NCBI GenBank assembly: GCA_964461885.1
Contig: CAYWVY010000017.1
Location: forward strand, 1-34,351
Direction: 5' to 3'
DNA length: 34,351 nucleotides
Source: UBA288 sp964461885
GTDB taxonomy: Archaea; Halobacteriota; Methanomicrobia; Methanomicrobiales; Methanospirillaceae
Shown here: piece by piece, positions 7,076 to 15,179 of the stretch
Numbering within the stretch: the stretch's first letter is position 1
Layout: the number at the start of each line of letters is the position of its first letter
Position numbers and translations under genes: made by a program
The notes under the pieces: model-generated
The model's database searches: none
What the model was told of the DNA's origin: nothing
What the model saw: the letters and a program-made list of their open reading frames with translations, nothing else

Positions 7076-7150
7076 ACATGGCATACCATGCACAAAAACT
7101 GTTTGGAGGTGACGACGCGCTTCCTCCCCGGCCTGAACGCCGGGGTCTCC

Positions 7151-7542
7151 GCGCTGTCTTTCAGATGAACCCCTGCGGATCAACGCTGTCACCGATCGCC
7201 TGAACCACTCGACCAAAAAGAACCGGGTCTCACGGTGATCCCGGGAACTGCACTCAGGCGGAGTTAGACGAGGGCGTGCGGTTGCTTTTGCACTCTTCCG
7301 ACCTCGCTCACATGTCACACCACAGGGCGGGAGAACGATCCACCCGGGCAGCCACTTTACCGAACCTGGCGGAAGTTGACCATCCCATAGAGACGGAGCC
7401 CGACGGTTCCAGGAGCAGAGCGACCTTCAGGGGCCTGGGGAAAGGCGCGAAAACCGCTGAGCGGTCCCCGTGGAAAACCGATCGGTCCGCCTGCACCATG
7501 CAGCTCCGACAATGCTGTGGGTCAGTCCCTGCCGCCGGTATC
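7151..7542. other. Intergenic region between the TnpB element and the cmk terminator; no gene seen
   Basis: About 390 bases. The frame continuing upstream of tnpB and a plus-strand frame opposite cmk have no family features. In many archaea the ribosomal cluster continues after cmk with L14e and truB; nothing like them is found here. Confidence 0.45.
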
Positions 7543-7548
7543 AAAAAA
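7543..7548 (-). terminator. Oligo-T terminator of the ribosomal/secY cluster
   Basis: Six Ts on the minus strand nine bases after the cmk stop codon, in CTTCTTTTTTGA. It marks the likely end of the 14-kb transcription unit. Confidence 0.55.
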
Positions 7549-7557
7549 GAAGGAGGG

Positions 7558-8091
7558 TTATACCCGTCGACGGCTTTCGATTGCGGCCTCGACGATCGCG
7601 CCGAGGGACTCGACGCCGAAGCGGGCCGAGTTCAGTACGAGGTCGTACGGGAGAAGATCGTCGATCTCGATCTTGTAATACTGCCGGTAGCGCCGGGCCT
7701 CGCAGGCTTCGCGCTCCGCCGTCTCCGCCTCGGCCGAAGCGAGGTCGGCGCCGTCCTCTCGCTCGAGAATGCGCCGGACGCGGACGGGGAGCGGGGCCTG
7801 AAGCCAGATCCGGAGGTCGGCCGACGGAACCATCAGGCCCGAGAGCCGGCCCTCGACCACGATGTCGTCGGCGGCCTTAGCGATCTCCTGCTGCCGCTCG
7901 TCGATCAGAAGGTCGATCGACGGATCGGCCTCGGCCAGCGCGCCGAACTCGGCGAGATCCATCCCGCGCTCCGCTGCCAGGGCCCGGAAGACCTCCCCGG
8001 CCGAGATCAGGCGAAAGCCCGTCCTCTTGGCCAGCCACCGGGCGAGCGTGGTCGTCCCGCTCCCCGGCGGCCCGCTGACCGTGACCCGCAC
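7558..8091 (-). CDS. cmk: Cytidylate kinase
   Basis: 177 residues, the short archaeal form. It phosphorylates CMP and dCMP. The P-loop GPPGSGTTT is at 7-15, the substrate segment FRLISAGEVFRALAAERG follows, and the Arg-rich EARRYRQYYKIEIDDL region is the lid with the catalytic arginines. The start is a GTG directly after the stop of the upstream membrane-protein gene, with no gap. cmk is the last gene of the cluster, as in many archaea where it follows secY, adkA and the DUF106 gene. Confidence 0.93.
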   Translation of the reverse strand: MRVTVSGPPGSGTTTLARWLAKRTGFRLISAGEVFRALAAERGMDLAEFGALAEADPSIDLLIDERQQEIAKAADDIVVEGRLSGLMVPSADLRIWLQAPLPVRVRRILEREDGADLASAEAETAEREACEARRYRQYYKIEIDDLLPYDLVLNSARFGVESLGAIVEAAIESRRRV

Positions 8092-8700
8092 CTAGACGCC
8101 CCCGATATTGAGCGACTTCCGAATCACCTGCGAGATGCACAGTGAGCACATCATATACCAGAGAATCCAGGCCGGGAACGGTCCGAATGCGGCTGCCGTC
8201 AGCGCCGTCGTCCCGATGAACGGGAAGACCAGGTGCTCGGGCGAGAGGGGCAGGCGATAGAGGAGCCAGAAGAAGATCGGGACCGAGACGATCAGGATGA
8301 AGGACATCGGCTTGAACTGAGCCTGGCTCATCTCCATCTGCTCCCCCATCATCGCGCTCTGACGGGCCTGCATCTTCTTGATCCGCTTGTCGTCCCCCGC
8401 GAGCTGGGCCTCGCGGAACTCCCGCTGGAACTCTTTCATCTGGGCCTGCGTCCGCTGCATCTTCTCGTAGTCGATCGTGTACTTCTGGATCAGGCTCGAG
8501 TACAGACCCGTCAGGGTCGAGAGGAGCACGATCAGCATGAAGAACGGCACACCGTACTGGGTGAGCAGCGGGCCGAGAACTGAGTCCATCGCCGACCCCA
8601 CCCCAGTCCTGAGCCACGGGATGCTGTACGAGAACATCACGGCCATGGCGAACAGGAGGGGCAGATACCCCCCGAGCGGACCTTTCTTCTTCTCGGCCAT
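8092..8700 (-). CDS. EMC3/TMCO1-type (DUF106) membrane protein, Oxa1-superfamily insertase
   Basis: 202 residues. Hydrophobic segments at about 12-30, 50-70, 132-150 and 165-192. Between the second and third lies a charged helical stretch (72-125) rich in Lys, Arg, Glu and Gln that is predicted to form a cytosolic coiled coil. This is the layout of the archaeal DUF106 proteins related to YidC/Oxa1/EMC3, which help insert membrane proteins. Its position right after secY and adkA is conserved in archaea and fits a role at the translocon. ATG 8700 begins MAEKKKGPLGG, 2 bases after adkA. Confidence 0.9.
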   Translation of the reverse strand: MAEKKKGPLGGYLPLLFAMAVMFSYSIPWLRTGVGSAMDSVLGPLLTQYGVPFFMLIVLLSTLTGLYSSLIQKYTIDYEKMQRTQAQMKEFQREFREAQLAGDDKRIKKMQARQSAMMGEQMEMSQAQFKPMSFILIVSVPIFFWLLYRLPLSPEHLVFPFIGTTALTAAAFGPFPAWILWYMMCSLCISQVIRKSLNIGGV

Positions 8701-8702
8701 GG

Positions 8703-9272
8703 TTATTTCAGCAGGGCGGCGAGGTCGTCGATCGCGCGGTCGAGGAGGTGGTCGGCATTCATTACAATCGCGACCGTGCAGCCGGTCTTCATCGCATTCG
8801 CTGCCGCGATCGCCCGGTTGAAGGACTGGTGGGATGCAAGTGCACGGTAGCTGTCCATGTCGCGGACCCGCGACAAATCCCCGAGCCGCCGACCGAGGAT
8901 CTGGTCCTCGTCGGTCTCGACCAGCACGAAGAGGTCGGGCATGAGCGCCTCGAGCACCCACTCGGGGAGCCCGGCGAGATAGCCCCTGGGCGTCTTGACC
9001 GAGGCGTGCGTATCGACGAGCACATTCCCGTCGATAGCCGCGATCCTCCCCGCGGCTTTTCGCTGGAGCTCCTTCTGGTCGTTCTTTGCGAGGAGGCGCA
9101 TCTCGTCGCGGTTCTGCACGAGCCCCTCCGCCAGCGCTGTCTCGAACATGAACGACCCGAAAGAGATGTTGGCGTAGTGGACGCCCATCTCCTCGAGTTT
9201 CGCCAGCGCTCCCGTAATCACCGTGGTCTTGCCCACGCCGGGCACGCCGGTGATGATGCACTTGGTCGCCAT
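8703..9272 (-). CDS. adkA: Adenylate kinase, archaeal type
   Basis: 189 residues. The P-loop GVPGVGKTT is at 9-17. The rest matches the archaeal AdkA family, which differs from bacterial Adk in lacking a large lid: ISFGSFMFETALAEGL, VLVDTHASVKTPRGYLAGLP and LVETDEDQILGRRLGD. It interconverts ATP + AMP and 2 ADP. The ATG lies one base after the secY stop, so coupling is likely. Confidence 0.94.
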   Translation of the reverse strand: MATKCIITGVPGVGKTTVITGALAKLEEMGVHYANISFGSFMFETALAEGLVQNRDEMRLLAKNDQKELQRKAAGRIAAIDGNVLVDTHASVKTPRGYLAGLPEWVLEALMPDLFVLVETDEDQILGRRLGDLSRVRDMDSYRALASHQSFNRAIAAANAMKTGCTVAIVMNADHLLDRAIDDLAALLK

Positions 9273-9273
9273 C

Positions 9274-10639
9274 TCAATCCTTCCCGAAGAATCCTCGCAT
9301 GAATGGGTACATCTCCATGATCTGCTGGCTCGCGATCTCCTCGTAGAGCCGGTAGGTGATCGAGACCGTGAGCAACAGCCCCGTTCCCGAGACCGCACCG
9401 ATCACACCGAAGAGGTTCGCGATGACTGACAGCAGGCCGATGAAGACGCCGCCGATGACCGTGACGCGCGGGATGTACCGGTCCAGGTACTTCTCGAGCA
9501 CCTGGGGGTTGCGGCGGAATCCCGGGATCGACATCTGGGAGTTCTGGATCTGCCGGGCCACGTCCTTTGAGTCGAGGCCGGCCGTCTTGATCCAGAAGAG
9601 CGCGAAGAGCGCGCCCCCAACGACCATCACAATGGCATCGAGACCCATCCGCAATAAGATCTCCCACGGCGCGTGGCCGAGATCGGTCAGCCACCACATC
9701 CAGTCCGTCGGGCCGTTGATCGGAGCCAGGAAGTACATCAGCCCGCATCTGGATGTTGGCCTGGAGTACACGGACCAGGATCATCGGCAGGACCGAGGCG
9801 TAGATCAGCTTCACGGGGAAGCGCGACCGCGAGCCGCGCACCTGCGCGTGGGCGAGCGGGATCTCGATCCGCGTCGACTCCACGTAGACGATGACCAGGA
9901 AGATCGCGATCGTCGTGATGAACGCGAGCATGTCCGTGCCGAAGTACTGGAGGTAGTTGCCTCCGGAGATCCCGATCGCGATCAGGCGGGGAAAGAACCC
10001 GACCGGGTACGGGTCCGAGACCGGCGCCCAGTTCAGGAACCCGTTGATCAGGGACTGCGAGATCCCGGCGATGATGAAGAGCCCGACGCCTGATCCGATC
10101 CCCCACTTGGTCACGACCTCGTCCATCAAGACGATCAGGATGCCGCCGATCACGACCTGGATGAAGATGATCGCGGCAAGAAGGCCCGTGTTGCCGCCGA
10201 AGACGTTCGCGGCGATGGCCGCATCGGGGACCATGAACCCGCCGATCAGCTGCGGCGCGGCCTCGACCAGGATCATCACGAGGATGAGGACCTTCTGCAG
10301 GCCCATGTAGAGTACCTGGCCGCGGGTGTCGGAGGTATCGATCTTGAGAATGTCTGCGCCCTTGAGGAGCTGGAGCACGATCGAGGCCGTGACGATCGGG
10401 CCGATCCCGAGGTGGACGATCGAGCCCGAGGCCCCTGCGAGCAGGGCGCGCCAGTAGAGGAAGAGGTCCTGGCTCGACTGGTCGAGACCGAAGATCGTGA
10501 TGTTGGAGAGAACGAAGTAGAGGACGAGGATGCCGGCGGTCCAGATCAGCTTGTTTTTGAAGTGGACGTGCCCTTCAGGGCTTCTGACCGCGGGCATCGC
10601 CGCGAGCACCGGTTCGAGTCGATCGAGCAGTTGGCCCAT
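9274..10639 (-). CDS. secY: Preprotein translocase subunit SecY, broken by a frameshift near 9741-9746
   Basis: SecY is the channel of the Sec translocon, with ten membrane helices. The reading from ATG 10639 is typical (VHFKNKLIWTAGILVLYFVL, later IEIPLAHAQVRGSR and MILVRVLQANIQM). At the codons after IQM the frame must shift to continue with GLMYFLAPINGPTDW and the normal C-terminal half to the TGA at 9274-9276. The total of 1366 bases is one more than a multiple of three, so one extra or two missing bases explain it; the repaired protein has about 454-455 residues. Both halves are well conserved with no other damage, so a sequence error is the likeliest cause. adkA begins one base downstream. 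Confidence 0.92.
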
Positions 10640-10666
10640 TGAGTCACCTGAAAAGATGGGGCGGGC

Positions 10667-11092
10667 TCAGACGACGTTCGCCTGACCGCCTGCTGCCTCG
10701 ATTTTCGCTTTCGCTTGCGCCGAGAAGGCCGATGCCGAGATGTGGAGGGCCCGGGTCACGCGACCGGTGCCGAGCACCTTCTCGATGCCGAGCGCGGACG
10801 CGTCGATCGCAACGGCGCCCTCTTCCTCAGTGGCGAGGGCCTGCGTGAGCAGCCCTGCGACCATCTGGTCCAGGGTTCCGACGTCGATCGTCGTCACCCG
10901 CGTGGCGTTGACCGGGCGGAACCCGTTCTTGCCGTAGACCGGGCCTTCCTCGAGGTAGTACTTCGAGAACCGGTGGGCGTTGATCCCGGCCCGGCCGCGT
11001 CCGCCCCGGTTTCCGGCGCCGCGGCGGTTCTTGTGGGTGCCACCGCCGCAGGTCCGGGAGCCACGGTATTTCGATCGTTTGTTGACAGGCAT
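10667..11092 (-). CDS. rpl15: 50S ribosomal protein uL15
   Basis: 141 residues. The Gly/Arg/Lys-rich N-terminus (KYRGSRTCGGGTHKNRRGAG) and a C-terminal domain with ALHISASAFSAQAKAKIEAAGG are typical of archaeal L15. It is the last r-protein gene before secY, from which it is parted by 27 bases, the largest gap in this part of the cluster. Confidence 0.96.
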   Translation of the reverse strand: MPVNKRSKYRGSRTCGGGTHKNRRGAGNRGGRGRAGINAHRFSKYYLEEGPVYGKNGFRPVNATRVTTIDVGTLDQMVAGLLTQALATEEEGAVAIDASALGIEKVLGTGRVTRALHISASAFSAQAKAKIEAAGGQANVV

Positions 11093-11096
11093 TGGC

Positions 11097-11558
11097 TCAC
11101 CGCATCTTGTAGAGGAGTTCGTTGATCTCCGGCCCGTAGTACCCGAGCGCCCCTCCCTGTGGATAGGTTCGCTTCAGGGACTTATACCCCTTCCGCGGGG
11201 GGTGCAGCCGGAGAACGGGCTTGAGGCCCGGGATGTCACGGAGCTTCATCTCGCCCTCGACGAGGGCTCCAGCCAGCTCGGCAATACCGGGGTAGCTCGT
11301 GTTCTCGCGGACGTAGTCGTCGGTGAGATGGGTGTTCCCCTCAAGCCGACCGCGCGTCCGCATCAGGGTCTCGAGCGTCTCGGGCGTGATCTCACCCCAG
11401 GCGACGAAGTCCTTGACCTTCCGGATCATCCCGACCATCTCGGGCGTGTCGGGAGCAATCACACAGTGGTTGATGTGGTGGAGCCGGAGCATCTTGAGCG
11501 TGTCCTTGATCTCCTTCCGCGTGTTGACCACGCCGCGCACCTGGACGACCGCGTACAT
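11097..11558 (-). CDS. rpl30: 50S ribosomal protein uL30
   Basis: 153 residues, the long archaeal form with a C-terminal extension absent from bacterial L30. The start MYAVVQVRGVVNTRKEIKDTL and the later RLHPPRKGYKSLKRTYPQGG are diagnostic. The ATG shares one base with the S5 stop (TAATG), so translation is probably coupled. The longer frame upstream is a shadow of S5. Confidence 0.96.
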   Translation of the reverse strand: MYAVVQVRGVVNTRKEIKDTLKMLRLHHINHCVIAPDTPEMVGMIRKVKDFVAWGEITPETLETLMRTRGRLEGNTHLTDDYVRENTSYPGIAELAGALVEGEMKLRDIPGLKPVLRLHPPRKGYKSLKRTYPQGGALGYYGPEINELLYKMR

Positions 11559-12172
11559 TACTGCCTCCCGTGCCGGATCATGTTCGTCTGCCGGAGCGCC
11601 TCGAAGGTCGCCTTCGCAAAGTTGATCGTGGTCCGCGTCTGCCCGGACGAGAAGGTCCAGACATCCTTGATCCCGGCGAGCTCGAGCACCTTCCGGCCGA
11701 TCTCGCCCGTGACGAGCCCGATGCCCTGGGGAGCGGGCTTGAGCGTGACCGTGACCGACCCTGCCTTGCCCTTGACCTGCATCGCGATCGAGTGGTGCTG
11801 TCCGCAGCCACATTCCCAGGAGCCGCAGCCCCGGTTCACGTGGATCAGGTTCACCTTCGCGTTGTCGATCGCCTTCTTGATCGCGGGGCCGACCTGGGCG
11901 TCCTTGCCCTGGCCGAAGCCGATATAGCCGTTCTTGTTGCCGACTACGACCACGGCGCGGAACTTCACGCGCCGGCCCGAGTCGGTCATCCGCTGCACCA
12001 TCGAGATGTCGAGCACCTCGTCCGTGAGATCGGAGATGAAGGCATCTACGATCTGCGGCTCCTTGATCGGCTTGCCGGTCGCGAAGATCTCCTCGAGCGA
12101 CGAGATCTCACCGGCCATCACCGCTTTGCCGAGACCGGTAAGCGGAATCCATTCCGCACGTTCGTATGCCAT
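11558..12172 (-). CDS. rps5: 30S ribosomal protein uS5
   Basis: 204 residues. The N-terminal double-stranded RNA-binding fold includes RRVKFRAVVVVGNKNGYIGFG, and the C-terminal half has the loop PAPQGIGLVTGEIGRKVLELAG. The Cys-rich stretch RGCGSWECGCGQHHS at about 114-128 is common in archaeal S5. S5 sits at the mRNA entry channel and affects decoding accuracy. It starts one base after the L18 stop. Confidence 0.97.
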   Translation of the reverse strand: MAYERAEWIPLTGLGKAVMAGEISSLEEIFATGKPIKEPQIVDAFISDLTDEVLDISMVQRMTDSGRRVKFRAVVVVGNKNGYIGFGQGKDAQVGPAIKKAIDNAKVNLIHVNRGCGSWECGCGQHHSIAMQVKGKAGSVTVTLKPAPQGIGLVTGEIGRKVLELAGIKDVWTFSSGQTRTTINFAKATFEALRQTNMIRHGRQ

Positions 12173-12173
12173 G

Positions 12174-12698
12174 TTATGCCAGCTCCTGTATTCTGGCCGT
12201 CACCTGTTCGACGTTGCCGACGAGGTCTCCGGCCCTCTCCGCCGCGTACGCGGCGATGTGCGCCCCCTTCGCGCGGTCGTCGTCGGGCATGCATTTCTCG
12301 CCGTGGGGGATCTCGAGGCCGCCCTCGACCGCGCCTTTCAGCGCGGCAAAGACCCTGCCGCCCGGTGTCGAGCGGGCGAGGCCGATGTCGAGGATCGCCT
12401 CTTCGTACCCGGCGGCGAGCGCCTTCTTCGCGAAGAGCATCCCTGTCAGGTACGCGGCCGGCGTGTTCGCTGTCGCGCCTGCGTACCCGAGCTTCACAAG
12501 CTCGAGCGAGGAGGCCGTGACCATCGTCCGGTCGCCGTCCATCTCGGCCGTGACGAGCTGGCAGATGATCTGCCGGTTCGTCCGCCGTACAACCATGCGC
12601 GGTGCGTCGGCAACGACGAGCTTCGCACGGCTGTAGTAGTCGGTCTTTCCTTCCCGCCGGCGCCGGAACGGAACGAAGTATCTCGGTCCGGTCGCCAT
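12174..12698 (-). CDS. rpl18: 50S ribosomal protein uL18
   Basis: 174 residues, a 5S rRNA-binding protein of the central protuberance. The N-terminal GPRYFVPFRRRREGKTDYYSR and VRRTNRQIICQLV are typical of the archaeal/eukaryotic L5/L18 branch. Overlaps the L19e stop by one base. Confidence 0.97.
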   Translation of the reverse strand: MATGPRYFVPFRRRREGKTDYYSRAKLVVADAPRMVVRRTNRQIICQLVTAEMDGDRTMVTASSLELVKLGYAGATANTPAAYLTGMLFAKKALAAGYEEAILDIGLARSTPGGRVFAALKGAVEGGLEIPHGEKCMPDDDRAKGAHIAAYAAERAGDLVGNVEQVTARIQELA

Positions 12699-13150
12699 CA
12701 GCGGTTCCTCCCTGCGAGGAGTTCCATCTGTGCCTTCATGTGCGCCACGTTTCGATATTGTCCGCCCGCGGCGCGGCGGTAGAGGATCCGGTAGTGCCGG
12801 CGCTCGAGCGTGCCGTCATCGCGGAGCTCGACGAGCACCTTCCGAATCGCGCGGATCTTCTGGATCCACATCCGCTTCGACGGTGTCCGTGCGCCGGCTG
12901 CGCCCTTCCGCCGTCCGGCACCCTTGCGGTGGCCGTACGACCGCTTCGCCATCCGCGCCCGGGCGCGCCCGCGCGAGACGCCTTTCTTGGGCTTAGCCTT
13001 GATCACGCCGTCCTCGACGAGCTTGCGCATGTCCTCGCGCGAGATAGCGTTCTCGATCTCGGTCATCTGTTCGGGGTCGAGCCAGACGCGGTGGACCCCG
13101 CACTTGAGGACTGCCGCGGCTATCCGGCGCTGGGAGGCGAGGTCACTCAT
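12698..13150 (-). CDS. rpl19e: 50S ribosomal protein eL19
   Basis: 150 residues starting MSDLASQRRIAAAVLKCG. The family signature is seen in ISREDMRKLVEDGVIKAKPKKG and a long basic helix region (RMAKRSYGHRKGAGRRKG). It is absent from bacteria. The ATG lies inside the end of L32e (8-base overlap). A further upstream ATG in frame would only add L32e shadow sequence. Confidence 0.97.
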   Translation of the reverse strand: MSDLASQRRIAAAVLKCGVHRVWLDPEQMTEIENAISREDMRKLVEDGVIKAKPKKGVSRGRARARMAKRSYGHRKGAGRRKGAAGARTPSKRMWIQKIRAIRKVLVELRDDGTLERRHYRILYRRAAGGQYRNVAHMKAQMELLAGRNR

Positions 13151-13568
13151 CAGACTCCGCCTCCTCGTCGGCCGCTGCAGCCCTGCCAAGACTGGCGTCC
13201 TTCGGGTTCAGGACCCGCAGGCCGAGCTCCCCTGCCCGGATCTGCATCTGCTCCCGCTTCTTCATCCCGACCGCACCGGCGATCCGGACGGCCTGGGTGG
13301 CGGCGTCGAGCCCCTCGAGTTCCTGCGGGTTGTGGACGAGGATGTCCTCGTACCCGCTGGGGTGGAGCCCGCGCACGGCCACCGGGCTGCCATAGCCCGG
13401 CGTCGGGTGCGCGCCCTTTGCCTTCTTCTGCAGCCGCTGCTTGCTCTGGAGGCCGCGGGGGCGGCGCCAGCTGTCGGAGAGCTGCTTCTTTGTGCCGTAT
13501 CCGCCTCGCTTGAAGCTTGCGCGCTTGGCGGCCCGGACACGGATCAGCCTCTTTGTCTCTGCGTCCAT
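13143..13568 (-). CDS. rpl32e: 50S ribosomal protein eL32
   Basis: 141 residues from ATG 13568; an upstream start at 13586 would overlap L6 and is less likely. The core SFKRGGYGTKKQLSDSWRRPRG and HPTPGYGSPVAVRGLHPSGY is typical. The C-terminus ends in a short acidic tail (AAADEEAESDE). Archaeal/eukaryotic-specific large-subunit protein, in its usual place between L6 and L19e. Confidence 0.96.
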   Translation of the reverse strand: MDAETKRLIRVRAAKRASFKRGGYGTKKQLSDSWRRPRGLQSKQRLQKKAKGAHPTPGYGSPVAVRGLHPSGYEDILVHNPQELEGLDAATQAVRIAGAVGMKKREQMQIRAGELGLRVLNPKDASLGRAAAADEEAESDE

Positions 13569-13569
13569 C

Positions 13570-14094
13570 TCAGGCCCTCTCGACAATGTAGATCCCGTCC
13601 TGGAAGACCCGCGGGTCGCGGTTCCTGATCCGGGTTGCGTGTTCGATATTCGCGGCAGAGTTGCCGACCTTCTCCTTGTCTATCCCCGAGAGTGTCACCG
13701 CATCGTTGCCGACCTTGGCAGTCACGTCCGGTTCGATCCGGGCGAAGCGGGACTGCTTCTCTCCAAGAAAGTTGTCGATCACGAGGGTCGAGCCCTGGAG
13801 CTTGAGCTGGATCGGAAAGTGGGAAAAGACCACTTTCATCCGGTACTCGTACCCCTCGTCGACTCCCCTGCACATGTTCCGAATGTGCGAGGCGAGCGTG
13901 CCGACCATAGCGACGATGCGCTTTCGCGTGAACGCGGTCGAGACCGTGACCATGCCGTCGGCGATCTCGATCGCGATCCCCGGGAAGCGCATGTCGCGCG
14001 TGAGGGTGCCCTTCGGGCCCGTCACCACGACACGGGTGCCGTCTTTGGAGACGGTCACACCGTCCGGGATCTCTGCGGTTGCTTCGAATGCCAT
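13570..14094 (-). CDS. rpl6: 50S ribosomal protein uL6
   Basis: 174 residues, two related L6 folds. TVSKDGTRVVVTGPKGTLTRD lies near the N-terminus and the end IRNRDPRVFQDGIYIVER is the usual archaeal form. L6 sits near the GTPase-associated centre. It starts 11 bases after S8 ends. Confidence 0.97.
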   Translation of the reverse strand: MAFEATAEIPDGVTVSKDGTRVVVTGPKGTLTRDMRFPGIAIEIADGMVTVSTAFTRKRIVAMVGTLASHIRNMCRGVDEGYEYRMKVVFSHFPIQLKLQGSTLVIDNFLGEKQSRFARIEPDVTAKVGNDAVTLSGIDKEKVGNSAANIEHATRIRNRDPRVFQDGIYIVERA

Positions 14095-14105
14095 CCTAAG
14101 CCACC

Positions 14106-14498
14106 TCAGTAGACGAACCCCAGGAGCTCGCCCCCGATCCCGAGCTCGCGGGCCTGCTCGTGAGTGAGCACGCCCTGCGAAGTCGTCAGGATCAGGAGGC
14201 CGAAGTTCTTCGCGGGCAGGTACCGGTTCTCCCAGTCCTCGAGCTCGTCGAGCCCGACAGGGTACCGCGGGGTAATGACGCCGCACTTGTTGATTCCGCC
14301 CGAGAGGTGGACCTGGAACTGCCCGCCCCGGCGGTCGTCGACGTAGTCGAACGACCCGATATACCCGGCGTCCTGCATGATCCGGAGCATCGCTCCGATC
14401 AGTTTGGACGCGGGCTCCAGGGTGCAGGTCGCTTTGCCGCCGTCGGACGCGTTCTTCAGCGTCGACATCGCATCGGCGATTATATTCTGTCGTCCCAT
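14106..14498 (-). CDS. rps8: 30S ribosomal protein uS8
   Basis: 130 residues starting MGRQNIIADAMSTLKNA, full size for archaeal S8. The C-terminal GLLILTTSQGVLTHEQARE forms part of the 16S rRNA-binding region. In bacteria S8 represses the spc operon through an mRNA copy of its rRNA site; no such role is shown here. ATG 14507 is a less likely start, three codons upstream. Confidence 0.97.
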   Translation of the reverse strand: MGRQNIIADAMSTLKNASDGGKATCTLEPASKLIGAMLRIMQDAGYIGSFDYVDDRRGGQFQVHLSGGINKCGVITPRYPVGLDELEDWENRYLPAKNFGLLILTTSQGVLTHEQARELGIGGELLGFVY

Positions 14499-14508
14499 CT
14501 TGTCCACC

Positions 14509-14664
14509 TCAATTCATCTTCTTGAAGCCCATCCGATAGGCCCAGTCGCGGAAGCACTGCCGGCAGAAGTTGATGTTGTACCGCCGGACGAGCCCCTGCT
14601 TGCGGCCGCAGAGCTGGCACTCGTGTGCGCCCCGGCCGTACTGCTTCTTCTGTTCTCCCGCCAT
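14509..14664 (-). CDS. rps14: 30S ribosomal protein uS14, zinc-binding type
   Basis: 51 residues, beginning MAGEQKKQYGRGAHECQLCG. Zinc is bound by Cys16, Cys19, Cys34 and Cys37. The end RDWAYRMGFKKMN is conserved in archaea. The gene sits between L5 and S8, the usual position; its ATG shares one base with the L5 stop codon. It is easily missed because of its size. Confidence 0.97.
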   Translation of the reverse strand: MAGEQKKQYGRGAHECQLCGRKQGLVRRYNINFCRQCFRDWAYRMGFKKMN

Positions 14665-15179
14665 TACCGTATCTCCACGCCGTACGCTTCGGCCATGAAC
14701 GCAATCGCGTCCTCTTTTGTCACGCGCTGATGGGCGGGCAGCTTCTTCTGCTGCTCACGCCGCCGAGCGATCCGGACACCGGGGCGCTCGAGGACGACGT
14801 TGACGTCCATGCCGTAGATCCCGATCTTCGGATCGTAGGACATGCCCGGAAAGTCCGTGTGCTCCTCGATCCCGAACGAGACGTTGCCGTTCTTGTCGAA
14901 CTGGGTCTCGAACAGGACCTTTTCCAAAATCTCGAGCGCGGTCGAGAGGAAGGTCTCGGCCGTCGCGCCGCGGAGCGTGACCTTCGCGCCGATCGGGGCG
15001 CCCTTGCGGGTCCCGAAGGCGGGCTGGGTCTTCTTGGCGATCGTCCGGACCGGGCTCTGGCTCGTGATCCGCCGGATCAGTTCCTCACCGTTCATGAGGC
15101 GCTCGCCGGACTCGCCGACGCCCATGTGGACAACGACCTTGTCGACCACGGGCCGCCGCATGATGTTTGCGGCGTTCAC
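14664..15179 (-). CDS. rpl5: 50S ribosomal protein uL5
   Basis: 171 residues. It binds 5S rRNA and contacts P-site tRNA. VVDKVVVHMGVGESGERL and PVRTIAKKTQPAFGTRKGAPIGAKVTLRG (split here as two motifs, the second at about 43-71) are diagnostic. The start is GTG 15179 in a GTGA overlap with the S4e stop; ATG 15161 would remove the conserved first residues. Confidence 0.96.
   Translation of the reverse strand: MNAANIMRRPVVDKVVVHMGVGESGERLMNGEELIRRITSQSPVRTIAKKTQPAFGTRKGAPIGAKVTLRGATAETFLSTALEILEKVLFETQFDKNGNVSFGIEEHTDFPGMSYDPKIGIYGMDVNVVLERPGVRIARRREQQKKLPAHQRVTKEDAIAFMAEAYGVEIR

Larger units (their letters stand above)
5932..7150 (-). mobile_element. TnpB-only IS200/IS605-type element
   Basis: The element is defined by tnpB and structures at both ends. 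Its right end (3' of tnpB) has a hairpin at 5940-5959 (CCCGG...CCGGG, loop TTTA on the minus strand) followed by GTTGAC at 5932-5937, a typical end for this group. At the left end a second hairpin, CCCCGGC/GCCGGGG, lies at 7126-7145. No tnpA Y1 transposase is present, so the element would need a transposase in trans. The right boundary is fairly well supported; the left one is approximate, since no target duplication is made by this class. Confidence 0.65.

Noticed and set aside
5969..7168. A plus-strand frame of 399 codons opposite tnpB
   Set aside because: Complete overlap with tnpB, whose catalytic residues are conserved, and no recognisable domain in the antisense product.
7085..7318. A longer N-terminus for TnpB from the GTG at 7318
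   Set aside because: The extra 81 residues have no similarity to TnpB, and part of them covers the element's left-end hairpin.
9735..9750. Programmed frameshifting in secY
   Set aside because: No slippery run or stimulating structure was seen at the shift, and no archaeal secY is known to need it; an error is simpler.
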